DNA of 64,000 nucleotides from contig NZ_JAGYPF010000003.1 in assembly GCF_018343535.1 (NCBI RefSeq), forward strand, positions 670,580-734,579, written 5' to 3'. Each line of letters opens with the position of its first letter. The first letter of the stretch is position 1. Below the pieces are notes generated by a model. That model was not told where the DNA came from. It was given only the letters and a program-made list of their open reading frames with translations, and made no database searches. This document shows positions 42,972 to 53,117 of this stretch, piece after piece. The translations under genes were made by a program, and so were the position numbers. The stretch comes from Neobacillus rhizophilus. GTDB lineage: Bacteria; Bacillota; Bacilli; Bacillales; Cytobacillaceae.

Positions 42972-44867
42972 TTATTGAAAAAATCCTATTTTAGGATCAA
43001 TCAGTAATGTCCTATCTAAAAACAAATTCCCAATTTCACAAGATGTTTCAGGCAAGTAAGAACAGCTATGACAGGCAGCTCCATTCAAATTATTTACGCC
43101 CTGGCCATAGGATTTTCCAATTTCTGAGCAAACCGGATCCGAACTGCACCATCTTGCCTTATCGATTGCTTTTTCTACTACTGGAAAAAAGTTCTCTTTC
43201 TTACCCATTCGAACAAGGCCGCCAAATGTACCATCAACATCTCCAGAAGATGTATAAATTAATACACCACATTGTTCACCATGATAATAGAGCCGCTCAC
43301 GAAGCGAAGCAGTATTATAACCACATGTTAAAGCTAGTTCATCTATAATAATATGTGCCAAGGTATGAAGCAGTACGTTTCTTGGTTTTATAAAGGATTC
43401 ATCAACAGTTGTACCCCTTTTCTTCACACGAGACAACAATCTATTGAAATAATTCGAAACATCCTCTCGCTGTTCCCAAGACAATAAATTATCAAAGTTT
43501 AGAGTAAAGAATATTCCTTCACCATAAACCTTATAGGCCGGAAGCCAACTATTTTCAGGGAGATTTGGGTCTTTAAACAGAAGTTTCTTTCCCTTGATAA
43601 TTTGATTCTGACTCTTTTCATCTTCATTCATGCTAAGGCGGCTAAAACCGGTCAAGGCTATCGTTTCCTTTAACTTCGTAACCCGATTAATAAGACTAAA
43701 ATAGGTGGAGTAATCCTCAATAACAACCTGTTCGCAATTCCATTCTTTTTTTACCTTTAAGTTTTTAGATTCTATCTCTTTTATCAAAGTTTCGAATTCT
43801 TTTTTCCTTAGTTCAGTTTCAGCTCGTTTCGATTTAACTTGTTCAACTTCTGCTTCATCCTCTAATGCCCCTTCAATATAAAGAATTGCTAATTCTATAT
43901 CCGATTGATTAAATTCTTTAAATTCAGGAGGACATAATCTTTTGGCAATCTTTATCTTATCTTCAATTTTGTCAAAGTCACTAAGCAAAGAAGAACTAAT
44001 TCCATTTTTTTCAAACATATCTATAATATCTTCTACTTCTTTGTTTTCCCCAGGCAAGTGAATAGCACTTATAGTATTGGGATAATACACATTAATAGAG
44101 TTTTTTAATACTGCTACAGGAAAAGAAGTGCAGCCTTCTTGATCTTTTTCGGAGCCATACCATGGTGTATAACCCGGGCATTGATATAATTCATTTGTCT
44201 TTTCATTTAATCTCCTGCTAAGTTCACTGACTCTATCCTCTTCCATTTCAGAGTTTGATTTACGTGACATTATTCCTCTAAGAGACCTTTCTTTGTTACA
44301 GCTGCATTTAACCTTAAGGGAATCTAGAGTCGCTCCTCCAGTAGAAACCAACTTCATTAATCCATTACAGGTTGTATTTTCATCGCCATGCACCCATTCT
44401 CTCCAAGGGAAATCGGATATATGCCCTTGATTACAAACCATAACAAAGGGTACCTGTATCATCTTTCTTTGTTTTTTACACTCTTTGCAGTCCAGCCAGC
44501 TGGTCCTAGATGACATTGATGTTTGATGCAGAGTTTTACAAGAAGGGCAGTAATGCCAAGTAGGAAATCTTAACAAAGGTATATAGATATCAGTATTAGT
44601 TTGAGTTATTGCATTTCCTGCGCCTTTATATTTATAGCTTGGTCTAAAATCAGGCGGTAATAATAATTGCTTAACCTTCAATAATGATTTTAGCCTTGGT
44701 TCGTGAATATCAAATTCATCTAACGAATCAATACGGCGTTCATTCTTGTCGTAATACCATTTATCCAGGGCGCCTATCATGGCCGATTCCCCTTCTGGGC
44801 TAATAACTAAGGCCCCTGGTCCAAAGGTTGTAACTAACTGCCCTCTTCTTAAAGGTAAGTCTTTCAT
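42972..44867 (-). CDS. drmB: DISARM DrmB-like protein with DUF1998 (631 aa)
   Basis: DrmB forms a complex with the helicase DrmA in DISARM defence. N-terminal LRRGQLVTTFGPGALVISPE is a family hallmark. Zinc-binding pairs follow: HYCPSCKTLH, CKECKK, then CSCNKERS. The C-terminal DUF1998 region has LLHTLAHIIIDELALTCGYN, LIYTSSGDVDGTFGGLVRM and a last Cys cluster (CSSDPVC, GAACHSCSYLPETSCE). ATG at 44867 overlaps the drmA stop by four bases (ATGA) with GGGAGG ten bases upstream. Last gene of the drm operon; no PLD-type drmC follows. Confidence 0.88.
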   Translation of the reverse strand: MKDLPLRRGQLVTTFGPGALVISPEGESAMIGALDKWYYDKNERRIDSLDEFDIHEPRLKSLLKVKQLLLPPDFRPSYKYKGAGNAITQTNTDIYIPLLRFPTWHYCPSCKTLHQTSMSSRTSWLDCKECKKQRKMIQVPFVMVCNQGHISDFPWREWVHGDENTTCNGLMKLVSTGGATLDSLKVKCSCNKERSLRGIMSRKSNSEMEEDRVSELSRRLNEKTNELYQCPGYTPWYGSEKDQEGCTSFPVAVLKNSINVYYPNTISAIHLPGENKEVEDIIDMFEKNGISSSLLSDFDKIEDKIKIAKRLCPPEFKEFNQSDIELAILYIEGALEDEAEVEQVKSKRAETELRKKEFETLIKEIESKNLKVKKEWNCEQVVIEDYSTYFSLINRVTKLKETIALTGFSRLSMNEDEKSQNQIIKGKKLLFKDPNLPENSWLPAYKVYGEGIFFTLNFDNLLSWEQREDVSNYFNRLLSRVKKRGTTVDESFIKPRNVLLHTLAHIIIDELALTCGYNTASLRERLYYHGEQCGVLIYTSSGDVDGTFGGLVRMGKKENFFPVVEKAIDKARWCSSDPVCSEIGKSYGQGVNNLNGAACHSCSYLPETSCEIGNLFLDRTLLIDPKIGFFQ

Positions 44868-47800
44868 GAGAACAGAGCCTCCCAACTGCTTTCACTATCA
44901 TCAGAATTCGACTCAGAAATATAAACAGAAGCAATTAAACCCCTGCATTCAGAATCCACATTTCTCATGGAATTAATCATAGATTCTGCTTGGTTTTTTA
45001 ATAATTTGGGAACAACGGTTCCTGCTGGATACATATATCCTGTAACATTTGAATCAACCTTCCATGCAGTATATCCGCCTTTTTCCAGCCTTTTTAAGGC
45101 AGTTAAGAATCTCTTTTTCAGTTCATCCACTTGTTCGGAATCAACGAGCTTTGCTCTCTCTATTAACCGATTATAAAAAGGGAGAATCTTGTTCTTCATA
45201 AACTTTTCAATCTCTTTCCAGTCCGGTGTCCTAGCTATATCATCGTTTAGGGCCTGGCGTAAATATCCAACGATTACAGCATGAAGCCCCCTATCTAAAC
45301 AGGAATCCGAAAAAGGGGTAACACTTGTCGGTTCTACCTGAGCATATAATTTCTGATGATACTCTCTAAAATGCTCAAAATGGGACTTATCCCTTGATTT
45401 TGTATTTGAGTATAATGTAAAAATGAGACCTGGTCTCTCCCACCATCGACGTCCTACTCGTCCGCTTACTTGAATATACTGGGCAGTCATTTTCGGCTGC
45501 CCAACAATTGCCATTACTGATAAACGGTCGATATCGACACCTACCTCAATAATGTTTGAAGCTAAACATAAATCAATTGTCGTATCTCTTTCTTTATTAT
45601 TACCTGGAGTATACACAGTTTTTAAATCGTCAATAGTTTTAGAAATTTCATGGCTTTGCTTTCTTGATGTTAATTCCAAAACATTATTAATATATCGGTT
45701 CTCCTTAAGATTTCCTTTTCTCATTGACATCGACTTAGAATACTGAGGTATGTCTGTCTGTGTTAAGGTTAAGCCGCCCCCTAGTTCCCGCAAAGTATTA
45801 TAGAAGGTAAGCAAAGTCCAATAGGGATCCCGTTCATCTTCTTTAATTTCAGAAGCCGACTGCAGAATCGACGAAAAGGTCATAACCTGAGACATCATTA
45901 ATCGGACCGTTGTTGTATAAACCCCAACATATTTCCTGCCTGGCATAGGCCTCCCTGAATTCTTATCTATTGCAGGCGTGGCAAAAAAGGAATCTTCATT
46001 CTCTAATCCAGGGCTTGGGAATAACCGAGCATTTTTCCTTCCAAAAAGGGCAAGTGCCTGTTCTTCAAATTGTTTAATAGTAGCAGTTGCCGCAATAATT
46101 TTTGGTTTTATTACTTTTCCACCATTATTTTTTAAACATAGTTCCTCTATTAACACTTCAAAAAGACCCGTTAGTGTCCCTAAAGGTCCAGAAATTAAAT
46201 GAAGCTCGTCCTGAATAATTAGAGACGGAGGGCTAACAAGGCGATTTCCATCCTTATCAATCCCAAAGAGCGACCTTGCCTTTGGCTGCCAGACTAACTG
46301 AACAAATTTATCAACAGTTCCAATCAAAAAGGTTGGCCGTTTTTCATAAATAGTTTCATCAACTATATGAATAGGTAATTCATCATGAAAACGGCAATTC
46401 TTATCAGGGCAATGAATAACCAACCTATCATTGTCGATCTTATATCCAAAGTAATACTTCTTTTTACTTCCCTTTTCTTCATAATGGCCTAATTCTGCCC
46501 CGCACCATGGACAATTATTAACAATGAAATGCTGAGCATTTCTTTCGTTTTTCTGTAATTTGAGTAAAGCAGTTTTTGCCGCTTTATTCGTATTTGGAGT
46601 TGTATTTGAACCCACCCAAATTCCAATGGAAAAAGGGGATATCCCTAGCTTTTCCTCGTGTTTTTCTCGTAAATATTCCAAGGCGCAAATCAGCCTAGAA
46701 GATCGCTGAAACTGGTCCGCCGTTAAAAGCCGCAGTGTGTATCTCATCATAACATCGACCCCAGAGTCCAAAGGATTCTTTAATCTTCTAAGAATCATTT
46801 GAAAAGCCGCCACTCCTAAATAGGCTTCTGTTTTACCGCCTCCAGTAGGAAACCAAATTAAATCGACGACTTCCCTTGAAAAACTGCTTTCATCCACTAA
46901 CGACTCAACTGACATCAAGATAAAGGCAATCTGGAATGCCCTCCAGGTATTTTGGGCAGAACTAAGTTTTATTTCGTCGATTACACTTTCTTTGATGGGT
47001 GTTGTAAATAGTATTTTATTTCCTTCCACACGTCCCTGGCGTTTCGTTTTTCCATTCTCTTGCTGTAAAAGAATCGCCAAGTTTGCTAGACGAAATGCTT
47101 CTAGTATTTGATCATCCTTTAGCAGTTCAAGTCCCTTTTTCATTCTGGTCAAACTTTCCCTGCATAAATCCATGTGCCGATTTGCAGCAGGCTTTAGTAA
47201 TACCGGAATAAGGTCGATTTCCTTTTGTTTCCTTTCAATCCATTCGCTATATCCTTCAATTAAGGGTTGAAGGATATTTTCTGGGTGACCATGTGAGGAA
47301 AGGCCAGCTAAATCACTCATTTTAATCTCTAGTTCAATTTTCTTATTACCCTCTTTTACAAAAACATTTGGTGTCATGCTGAGCGTTTCATATTCTGGCA
47401 TAAATGTTGTAGATATCTTCTGTATGGTTTGACTGTTTTGTTCCCAATCTGCAGCACATCCATGACCAAAAGCATATACGCCTTCATTCCGATAAAGTAG
47501 TTCTGTCGATGCCTCTTCATCACTCAAATACTTTTTCATTTGATATTGTTTAGGATAAACAGAAAATGCGTGTTTTTCAGGAGTGATAATAGACATTTTC
47601 GCTTGAAATAAAATTAATTGCTGGCGGTCAAACTTTGCTGTTTCAGAGCGGTTGGTGACACTTATAGTAATGATATATTGGCCTTTGACCTCCCGAAGAC
47701 GTGCCTGAAATTGAACTTGGAACTGGCTGAGTTTTTCCCCTTTTTTATTAGTTATATCCACAACCTTTTCAATTTGTTTCTGGGTAATAAGTTCAGTCAA

Positions 47801-48385
47801 AGGCAAATCCCATTTCCCTTCAACGGTTTCCCTTAGCCACCACTTAACAGTATTACTCTCTCCTTTAACTCTTACTGAATGCGGAGTGTAGCTTCCTCCC
47901 TCTATGATGACCTTTAATTGTGGAATATCCTTATTTACACAAAAGGTCAATCCCATTGTTGACGGCATAAAATCATTACGTTGAGGAAATAACTCTACTT
48001 CACCATCATCCTCAGTCGTTTCAACACCATCATTCTGTTGAAATAGATTATCGATTTTCCCTTCGTCATCCTGATTCTCATTGGAATCTTCATTTACAGG
48101 AGTTTCAAGGGTTAATTCATCATCCCTGCTAATACCTAATGGAAATAAATGCCCGCTCACATAACGTTCTGTTGGAGTTTCCCTTTGAAGAATCTCTTCT
48201 TTTACACCACCAATTTCCCAGTAGTAGGGCTTGTATAATTCTTCTCTTGACTCAAATATTGTTGTTCCAATAGGATTAAATTTTTGATAGTGACTTCTAA
48301 TTTGTCCAGGACCTATAATTTCTTCCTTTACATTATTCAGTACCTTCTGCCGATTAATTAATGAATTTTCTAAAGAAATTCCCAT
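44864..48385 (-). CDS. drmA: DISARM DrmA-like SF2 helicase (1173 aa)
   Basis: Large helicase-like ATPase. Seen: Walker A IWFPTGGGKTEAYLG (about 511-525), a zinc pair CPWCGAELGH with HCPDKNCRFHDE (about 620-665), DEAH-box variant LIIQDELHLISG (about 720-731), motif V SNIIEVGVDIDRLS, and motif VI QVSGRVGRRWWERPG. The N-terminal 480 residues are non-catalytic. DrmA-DrmB is the DNA-sensing and translocating core of DISARM. ATG at 48385 is set ten bases after AAAGGA. 22 bases behind the 506-residue gene and overlapping drmB. Confidence 0.9.
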   Translation of the reverse strand: MGISLENSLINRQKVLNNVKEEIIGPGQIRSHYQKFNPIGTTIFESREELYKPYYWEIGGVKEEILQRETPTERYVSGHLFPLGISRDDELTLETPVNEDSNENQDDEGKIDNLFQQNDGVETTEDDGEVELFPQRNDFMPSTMGLTFCVNKDIPQLKVIIEGGSYTPHSVRVKGESNTVKWWLRETVEGKWDLPLTELITQKQIEKVVDITNKKGEKLSQFQVQFQARLREVKGQYIITISVTNRSETAKFDRQQLILFQAKMSIITPEKHAFSVYPKQYQMKKYLSDEEASTELLYRNEGVYAFGHGCAADWEQNSQTIQKISTTFMPEYETLSMTPNVFVKEGNKKIELEIKMSDLAGLSSHGHPENILQPLIEGYSEWIERKQKEIDLIPVLLKPAANRHMDLCRESLTRMKKGLELLKDDQILEAFRLANLAILLQQENGKTKRQGRVEGNKILFTTPIKESVIDEIKLSSAQNTWRAFQIAFILMSVESLVDESSFSREVVDLIWFPTGGGKTEAYLGVAAFQMILRRLKNPLDSGVDVMMRYTLRLLTADQFQRSSRLICALEYLREKHEEKLGISPFSIGIWVGSNTTPNTNKAAKTALLKLQKNERNAQHFIVNNCPWCGAELGHYEEKGSKKKYYFGYKIDNDRLVIHCPDKNCRFHDELPIHIVDETIYEKRPTFLIGTVDKFVQLVWQPKARSLFGIDKDGNRLVSPPSLIIQDELHLISGPLGTLTGLFEVLIEELCLKNNGGKVIKPKIIAATATIKQFEEQALALFGRKNARLFPSPGLENEDSFFATPAIDKNSGRPMPGRKYVGVYTTTVRLMMSQVMTFSSILQSASEIKEDERDPYWTLLTFYNTLRELGGGLTLTQTDIPQYSKSMSMRKGNLKENRYINNVLELTSRKQSHEISKTIDDLKTVYTPGNNKERDTTIDLCLASNIIEVGVDIDRLSVMAIVGQPKMTAQYIQVSGRVGRRWWERPGLIFTLYSNTKSRDKSHFEHFREYHQKLYAQVEPTSVTPFSDSCLDRGLHAVIVGYLRQALNDDIARTPDWKEIEKFMKNKILPFYNRLIERAKLVDSEQVDELKKRFLTALKRLEKGGYTAWKVDSNVTGYMYPAGTVVPKLLKNQAESMINSMRNVDSECRGLIASVYISESNSDDSESSWEALFS

Positions 48386-48407
48386 ATCTTGCAATTCCTT
48401 TCCATCC

Positions 48408-49928
48408 TTAATCTATATTAATTGGTTTCATTAGATTATAAGGAGCAATAAGATATCTAGAATGATCGATTGAAACAATTCTTTCAATATTAAATGAAGC
48501 TCCATTAAATTCTTTGGACTTGAAGGTATAGAGACCTTTTTCCTGTAATTCCCTCATTATGTCTTTAGAAATTTCATTCATTAGTTTTTCAGAAATAATT
48601 CTTCCTGCCTTACGGTGGGCTTGTTGAATTTTTTTCATTGTTTCATAAATCTCTTCGAGCCTATTCTTCTCATACTTAAGAGCCTTTAGAAGTTTGGGCA
48701 GCTCAGTTGGACAAATAGATTCTTCATTACACCAGGACCTCAAAGATTGTGATGATGCCGTATTAATTTGATACCTATTCGTCAAAATATCACTTACACG
48801 TTTAATACCTTTCTTTTTAACATTAAAACGCAGTTTATCCTTCCATTCGCTTTGTAGTGTTCGAAAATATTTCGCCCTTGATTTTAATACATCTTGGTCA
48901 GCTACTTCAGCAATAAGTTTTGTATCCCTATCATTCCGAATAACTATATAATCATCAACTTCGACATCTTTAAAATTAATTTGCTTAATAAAGTTTGTTT
49001 TTTCATCTGGATTAAAAACACGTATCTTTGAATCCCTTGGGGCAAATAAGAATCTTTCATTTTCTAAATAGACAATATTCGCTTCAACTAAATCAGAAGA
49101 GTTACTATCTTCATTTTGTTGTTCTTCGATAAATTTATTTACTGTTGCGTTAGTAGAGTCTGAACGTTCTAAATTGATATTACCTTTCTTAATTGAAGGT
49201 TCTCCAAACGTAATATTTTTAAAAATTGTACTATAGGCTCCATTTGGATTAATCTCATCAAAAACCTTATTTGGAGTCATTAAATTAGAAAAAATATCAT
49301 AGGAAGTAAATGTTACCGTCTTGCCCTTAAAAGTGTTAGTAACGTATTCACCGAAGTATTTGGGATTACCAATATAGATAACATAATCAAATGTATCCAA
49401 ACTTTTTCTAAAGCTATTTTCAGTAAAAAAGTAAGTCTTAATAGATGATTTTACTTCGGTATTGATTAACATTATCTCCTCACCGGAAAGTGACCTTTTA
49501 GTAACTAGCGCAACCCTCATTCCAACTTCTGCATTACTATTAATATAAACACTCAAATATTCATGTAAATAATTATTAGTTTCCTCTACTACTTTTCTAT
49601 ACGACTTTGCAATAGGAGTAATGATATGTTCAAATATTTCAGGATAACTGCGTTTTAGCTGAAAAAACTTTTTAAGCATTTCATTTTCCAAATCACGATC
49701 AATAACTTTATTAAAAGGGAGAAAACTACTTGTAAACTTGAAGAATACTTTTTTCAATACGCCAAGCACTTCAAGTAAATGTTCGTCGTTGTCATATTTA
49801 GTTTGAGTTTCAATCCTGAACCTCTCTATACCATTAGCAAGAACAAGTAATTCTTTGCTTTCTACGTGCTTAAATAAAACTGAGCATGCGTCTAAATCAT
49901 ATAAATCTAATATTTTGCTAAAATTCAT
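48408..49928 (-). CDS. DISARM-associated protein, possible DrmE C-terminal part (506 aa)
   Basis: No catalytic motif found. Mixed alpha/beta segments (MRVALVTKRSLSGEEIMLIN, YVIYIGNPKYFGEYVTNTFK, GKTVTFTSYDIFSNL) look like a Rossmann-like core, followed by VDDYIVIRNDRDTKLIAEVA and a helical C-terminus. The position directly before drmA and behind the 325-residue gene matches where class 2 DISARM has drmE, so the two could be one DrmE split in two. ATG has its own SD, GGAGGTAATGGATT, overlapping the upstream stop, so the split is organised and not a frameshift. Confidence 0.65.
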   Translation of the reverse strand: MNFSKILDLYDLDACSVLFKHVESKELLVLANGIERFRIETQTKYDNDEHLLEVLGVLKKVFFKFTSSFLPFNKVIDRDLENEMLKKFFQLKRSYPEIFEHIITPIAKSYRKVVEETNNYLHEYLSVYINSNAEVGMRVALVTKRSLSGEEIMLINTEVKSSIKTYFFTENSFRKSLDTFDYVIYIGNPKYFGEYVTNTFKGKTVTFTSYDIFSNLMTPNKVFDEINPNGAYSTIFKNITFGEPSIKKGNINLERSDSTNATVNKFIEEQQNEDSNSSDLVEANIVYLENERFLFAPRDSKIRVFNPDEKTNFIKQINFKDVEVDDYIVIRNDRDTKLIAEVADQDVLKSRAKYFRTLQSEWKDKLRFNVKKKGIKRVSDILTNRYQINTASSQSLRSWCNEESICPTELPKLLKALKYEKNRLEEIYETMKKIQQAHRKAGRIISEKLMNEISKDIMRELQEKGLYTFKSKEFNGASFNIERIVSIDHSRYLIAPYNLMKPINID

Positions 49929-49934
49929 AATCCA

Positions 49935-50912
49935 TTACCTCCAAGCAAGAAACTCAACGCCATTAGGTATCGGTGCACTAATAGATTCGAAGAATCCCAC
50001 AATTTCACTAGTAACTAGTTTATAATCACCCTGAAGCATCTCTCTTTTTATTTCTTCTTTTATTTCATGAAATCGAAAATCGTTTTCCGCCCTGCTTGAT
50101 ACAATAATTTTTGGATTACTTGAAAAGTATTTTACTTGCTTTAAATAGCTGATTACATTTGTAAAAATTGCTGGTGCTTCATTATTTATTTCTGCTTCGA
50201 TTTTCTTTATTTGTGACGAGAAAAACTTTCCGTTGGTATAACTATTCCGGTTATCCACGTAAAGGAAATCGCTTACAGAACCAGTTATACCATTATAAGT
50301 AAAAATCTTTTCCTCTATTGACTCTTCGAATTGTGACACATTTCCTATTAGATAAAACTCATCCCCCGGATAAAATGCAGTAGTATTTAACTGGTTAGTG
50401 GTATAAAGCTTTTTAAGTAATGGGCTATCCAATCCTATTTTTTGATTTTTACTTACTTTTCTTGTTCGTTTAATCTCATCGAATTCTTCATCCAATAAGA
50501 TAATCCTCTCCATCCATTGTTTTTCCGGAATACCTCTTTCAATCTTTCCATCCTTAATTTTAAGAATCATTTCATTTTCAAATACTGGACTTGGTTCTAC
50601 ACAGATTACAGACGCTTTCCTAGAAGACTGTTCATCCTGATAAATGATTCGGCTTCCTTGTCCTAAACTTAATATAGTTTTCCTAATCGACCTCATCTGT
50701 TTACGCATCGAAAAGGTTTTATCCGCAATTCCCATCGCTATAAATAACGAATAATATTGATCACTAGGAAGGGAAACAATAATATTTACAGGTTTTTTAT
50801 ACTTAATTCCATGTTCATAAAAATACGCTCCTAAATTAAAAGCAAAACGAATCCATTCAGGTAGTTTAATTACCCTTTTATTATGTAAAACTTTTAAATC
50901 TTCAAGAGACAA
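49935..50912 (-). CDS. DISARM-associated protein, possible DrmE N-terminal part (325 aa)
   Basis: No recognised catalytic motif. KLPEWIRFAFNLGAYFYEHG at the N-terminus, then VNIIVSLPSDQYYSLFIAMG, and later YFSSNPKIIVSSRAENDFRF. Its C-terminus ends SISAPIPNGVEFLAWR, and the next gene starts seven bases on. TTG at 50912, four bases after AGAGGTGGG, is preferred over the TTG six codons upstream that overlaps this SD. First gene of the drm operon; about 190 bases separate it from the methyltransferase terminator. Together with the 506-residue gene it may form DrmE. Confidence 0.6.
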   Translation of the reverse strand: MSLEDLKVLHNKRVIKLPEWIRFAFNLGAYFYEHGIKYKKPVNIIVSLPSDQYYSLFIAMGIADKTFSMRKQMRSIRKTILSLGQGSRIIYQDEQSSRKASVICVEPSPVFENEMILKIKDGKIERGIPEKQWMERIILLDEEFDEIKRTRKVSKNQKIGLDSPLLKKLYTTNQLNTTAFYPGDEFYLIGNVSQFEESIEEKIFTYNGITGSVSDFLYVDNRNSYTNGKFFSSQIKKIEAEINNEAPAIFTNVISYLKQVKYFSSNPKIIVSSRAENDFRFHEIKEEIKREMLQGDYKLVTSEIVGFFESISAPIPNGVEFLAWR

Positions 50913-51080
50913 ATTACCCACCTCTTTCAATTTTATACTAAAGTAATTTTATCACATTATTTGGCAAAAGGTTTTAGTTATCCCAGTAAACTTCCTGTTA
51001 AACGTGTTATTTTTTGGCATACTTATTTTTCTAAGTAAGAAGTAAGACTAAGAGGGTATTCTATCTTTGGTTTCAAATAA

Positions 51081-51112
51081 AAAAGAGCCAAAAAAAAATT
51101 TTTGGCTCTTTA
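51081..51112 (-). terminator. Terminator of the methyltransferase gene
   Basis: AAAGAGCCAAAAA / TTTTTGGCTCTTT with A and T runs, ten bases past the stop. It separates the methyltransferase from the drm operon. Confidence 0.88.
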
Positions 51113-51122
51113 CAGACTCATT

Positions 51123-52856
51123 TTATTTAACTAACATTTTTTTCTTAGGATTGATAATGTCACTAATTTTTTCTTCAACTTCAATTCCGAGTGAATCTAA
51201 TAAACTTTCACCCACAAACCTAGCCATTAACGGAGGTACTGCATTCCCAACTTGCTGATACTGAGAATCTTTTGATCCAAAAAATCTATAGGAATCCGGG
51301 AATGATTGTAATCTTGCTGCTTCTCTAATACTAATTGCTCTATTAATTTTAGGATGTATCCACATTGACTTCCTTACATTAACAACAGTATCGGAAGGTT
51401 GATTATAGTCGAGTCTCTTATATATCGTATTCTGCGTCCTACTATGATCGGTATAAGTCGACTTCAATGTATCATCTAAGTCATGGAAATTTTGACCTTC
51501 TTTTAATGATTCGAAACGTTTTAAAGCGACTTCCCTTGAGTCTGTTCTTACATGATTGTAAAGAGGTTTATTAGGTTGATTATTTAGATATTCATTTAGA
51601 GGATTTCCATTAATTACTCTCGCTTCTTCTCTATATATCTCGTCATCTTTAACATTTGTTTTAGGTGGTAAATTTTCAAGGTCATAGATGGCATCTTTTA
51701 TTTTATAAAAGCTTTCCTTATCATGAAAAATAGGTTCTGGCAATTTAAGCGGCCTTCCGTTTAAAGCATCCTCTCTAACTCCAAATAAAATGAGTCTCTT
51801 CCTCTCCTGCGGAACACCAAATTGCGCTGCATTAAAGATATGATTACCGGCATTAAATACATAATTTAAAACCGAAAGCCTTGCCTTTATATACTCAAAT
51901 ACATTGTATGATTTAATATGAATTTCAGCGTTGTCACTGATAAGTTCATCTCCATAAAGTTTTATATTATGGTGAATGATTTCAGAAATTTTATTTATTA
52001 ATCTTTGGGCTTCAATGATTTGTTCAAGTAAATTCGAAAATTCCATAATGGAAGAAGTGTCATTTTCTAGGATTCTATTAAAGTTATCCCCTAAATTATT
52101 CCAAGCTTCTCTATACTTAATATCCCAGTATTCTTCGTGAATTTCATTCCATTTATCTTTTACAACCCTTAAAAAATATTTGTGATTGTTTTCCTTATTA
52201 ACAAACTCATTAAAGCTATTATCTGATTGTTTTTTTGCATGCCTTAACAATAAATTTAATTTTGAAAATAAATCTTTATTTATTTTATAAGGGGCTAATT
52301 CAATTTTATTTTTATAAGCATTAATTAAAAACGATTTTAGACTATCTGGATTTACTGTTAGTGTCCCTATTTTAAAATGCTCATCTTTTTCTTCTAGATT
52401 TAATCCTGCAATCTCAACTTCGTCATCTTTACGAATAAAAAATTTATGTTTCTCTGATTCCAGAGTCTTGACATTTTCCATGACAAAAGCTACCGGTTGA
52501 ATCTCCTCAATAGCCTTTAAATACTCTTTCACGAGTTGATTATTTGAAGAAATAAGAGTATTCTTCTGTCTATTTGCATTTGAAAATCCCTGGCATGGCG
52601 GTCCGCCAATGATAACTTTTATATTTTGAAATTCTTCTTTTAAGTTACCATTTTCATCTTTATATCTTAATTTTGTGATGTCTTTATAGAAGAATTTTTT
52701 ATTAAAATGAGGATGGTTTTCCAAATACGTTTTCCTAGCATTTTCATTAATTTCAACAGCAACTTTTACTTCAAATTTTCCTGTCTGCTCAAATCCATTG
52801 CTGAGACCACCGGCACCTGCAAAAAGATCCATTACTTGTAGTTTTTTATTTTCCAT
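51123..52856 (-). CDS. DNA (cytosine-5) methyltransferase (577 aa), DrmMII-like
   Basis: Motif I VMDLFAGAGGLSNGF (8-22), motif IV GGPPCQGFSNANR with catalytic Cys88, motif VI FVMENVK (about 124-130), QERKRLILFGVRE (VIII), and C-terminal motifs IX-X (AARLQSFPDSYRFFG, QVGNAVPPLMARFVGESLLD). It methylates cytosine C5 in a defined site. Between motifs VI and VIII about 200 residues of charged, helical sequence (roughly 140-310) are inserted, longer than in standard m5C enzymes. ATG at 52856 after GTAGGAGTGAGGCAA. Bounded by terminators on both sides, so it is expressed alone. It can serve DISARM, the Z1/GHKL module, or both. Confidence 0.93.
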   Translation of the reverse strand: MENKKLQVMDLFAGAGGLSNGFEQTGKFEVKVAVEINENARKTYLENHPHFNKKFFYKDITKLRYKDENGNLKEEFQNIKVIIGGPPCQGFSNANRQKNTLISSNNQLVKEYLKAIEEIQPVAFVMENVKTLESEKHKFFIRKDDEVEIAGLNLEEKDEHFKIGTLTVNPDSLKSFLINAYKNKIELAPYKINKDLFSKLNLLLRHAKKQSDNSFNEFVNKENNHKYFLRVVKDKWNEIHEEYWDIKYREAWNNLGDNFNRILENDTSSIMEFSNLLEQIIEAQRLINKISEIIHHNIKLYGDELISDNAEIHIKSYNVFEYIKARLSVLNYVFNAGNHIFNAAQFGVPQERKRLILFGVREDALNGRPLKLPEPIFHDKESFYKIKDAIYDLENLPPKTNVKDDEIYREEARVINGNPLNEYLNNQPNKPLYNHVRTDSREVALKRFESLKEGQNFHDLDDTLKSTYTDHSRTQNTIYKRLDYNQPSDTVVNVRKSMWIHPKINRAISIREAARLQSFPDSYRFFGSKDSQYQQVGNAVPPLMARFVGESLLDSLGIEVEEKISDIINPKKKMLVK

Positions 52857-53117
52857 TTGCCTCACTCCTACAAGAAGAAGTCTTCTTGATATTTTTATAA
52901 ATACCTTTCAGGAATCAGAAAGGATTCTTCAATTCACATTTTAATACAAACGTACGTTCTTATCAAATATTAAGCTATTAACTTATCAATTATATCATCA
53001 AAAATTAATAGAGGTAATATGAGATTTTTAACCAGAAATTGGTAACAACAATTGATTAATTATCCATCTGCAATCTTGATCTCCGAAGTTAATTAAAGGT
53101 AATTTGTGATAAGTAAA

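Noticed and set aside
44864-48385. Type I or type III restriction helicase subunit
   Set aside because: The DUF1998 partner, zinc insert and order with drmB and a C5 methyltransferase fit DISARM; no specificity subunit or adenine methylase is present.
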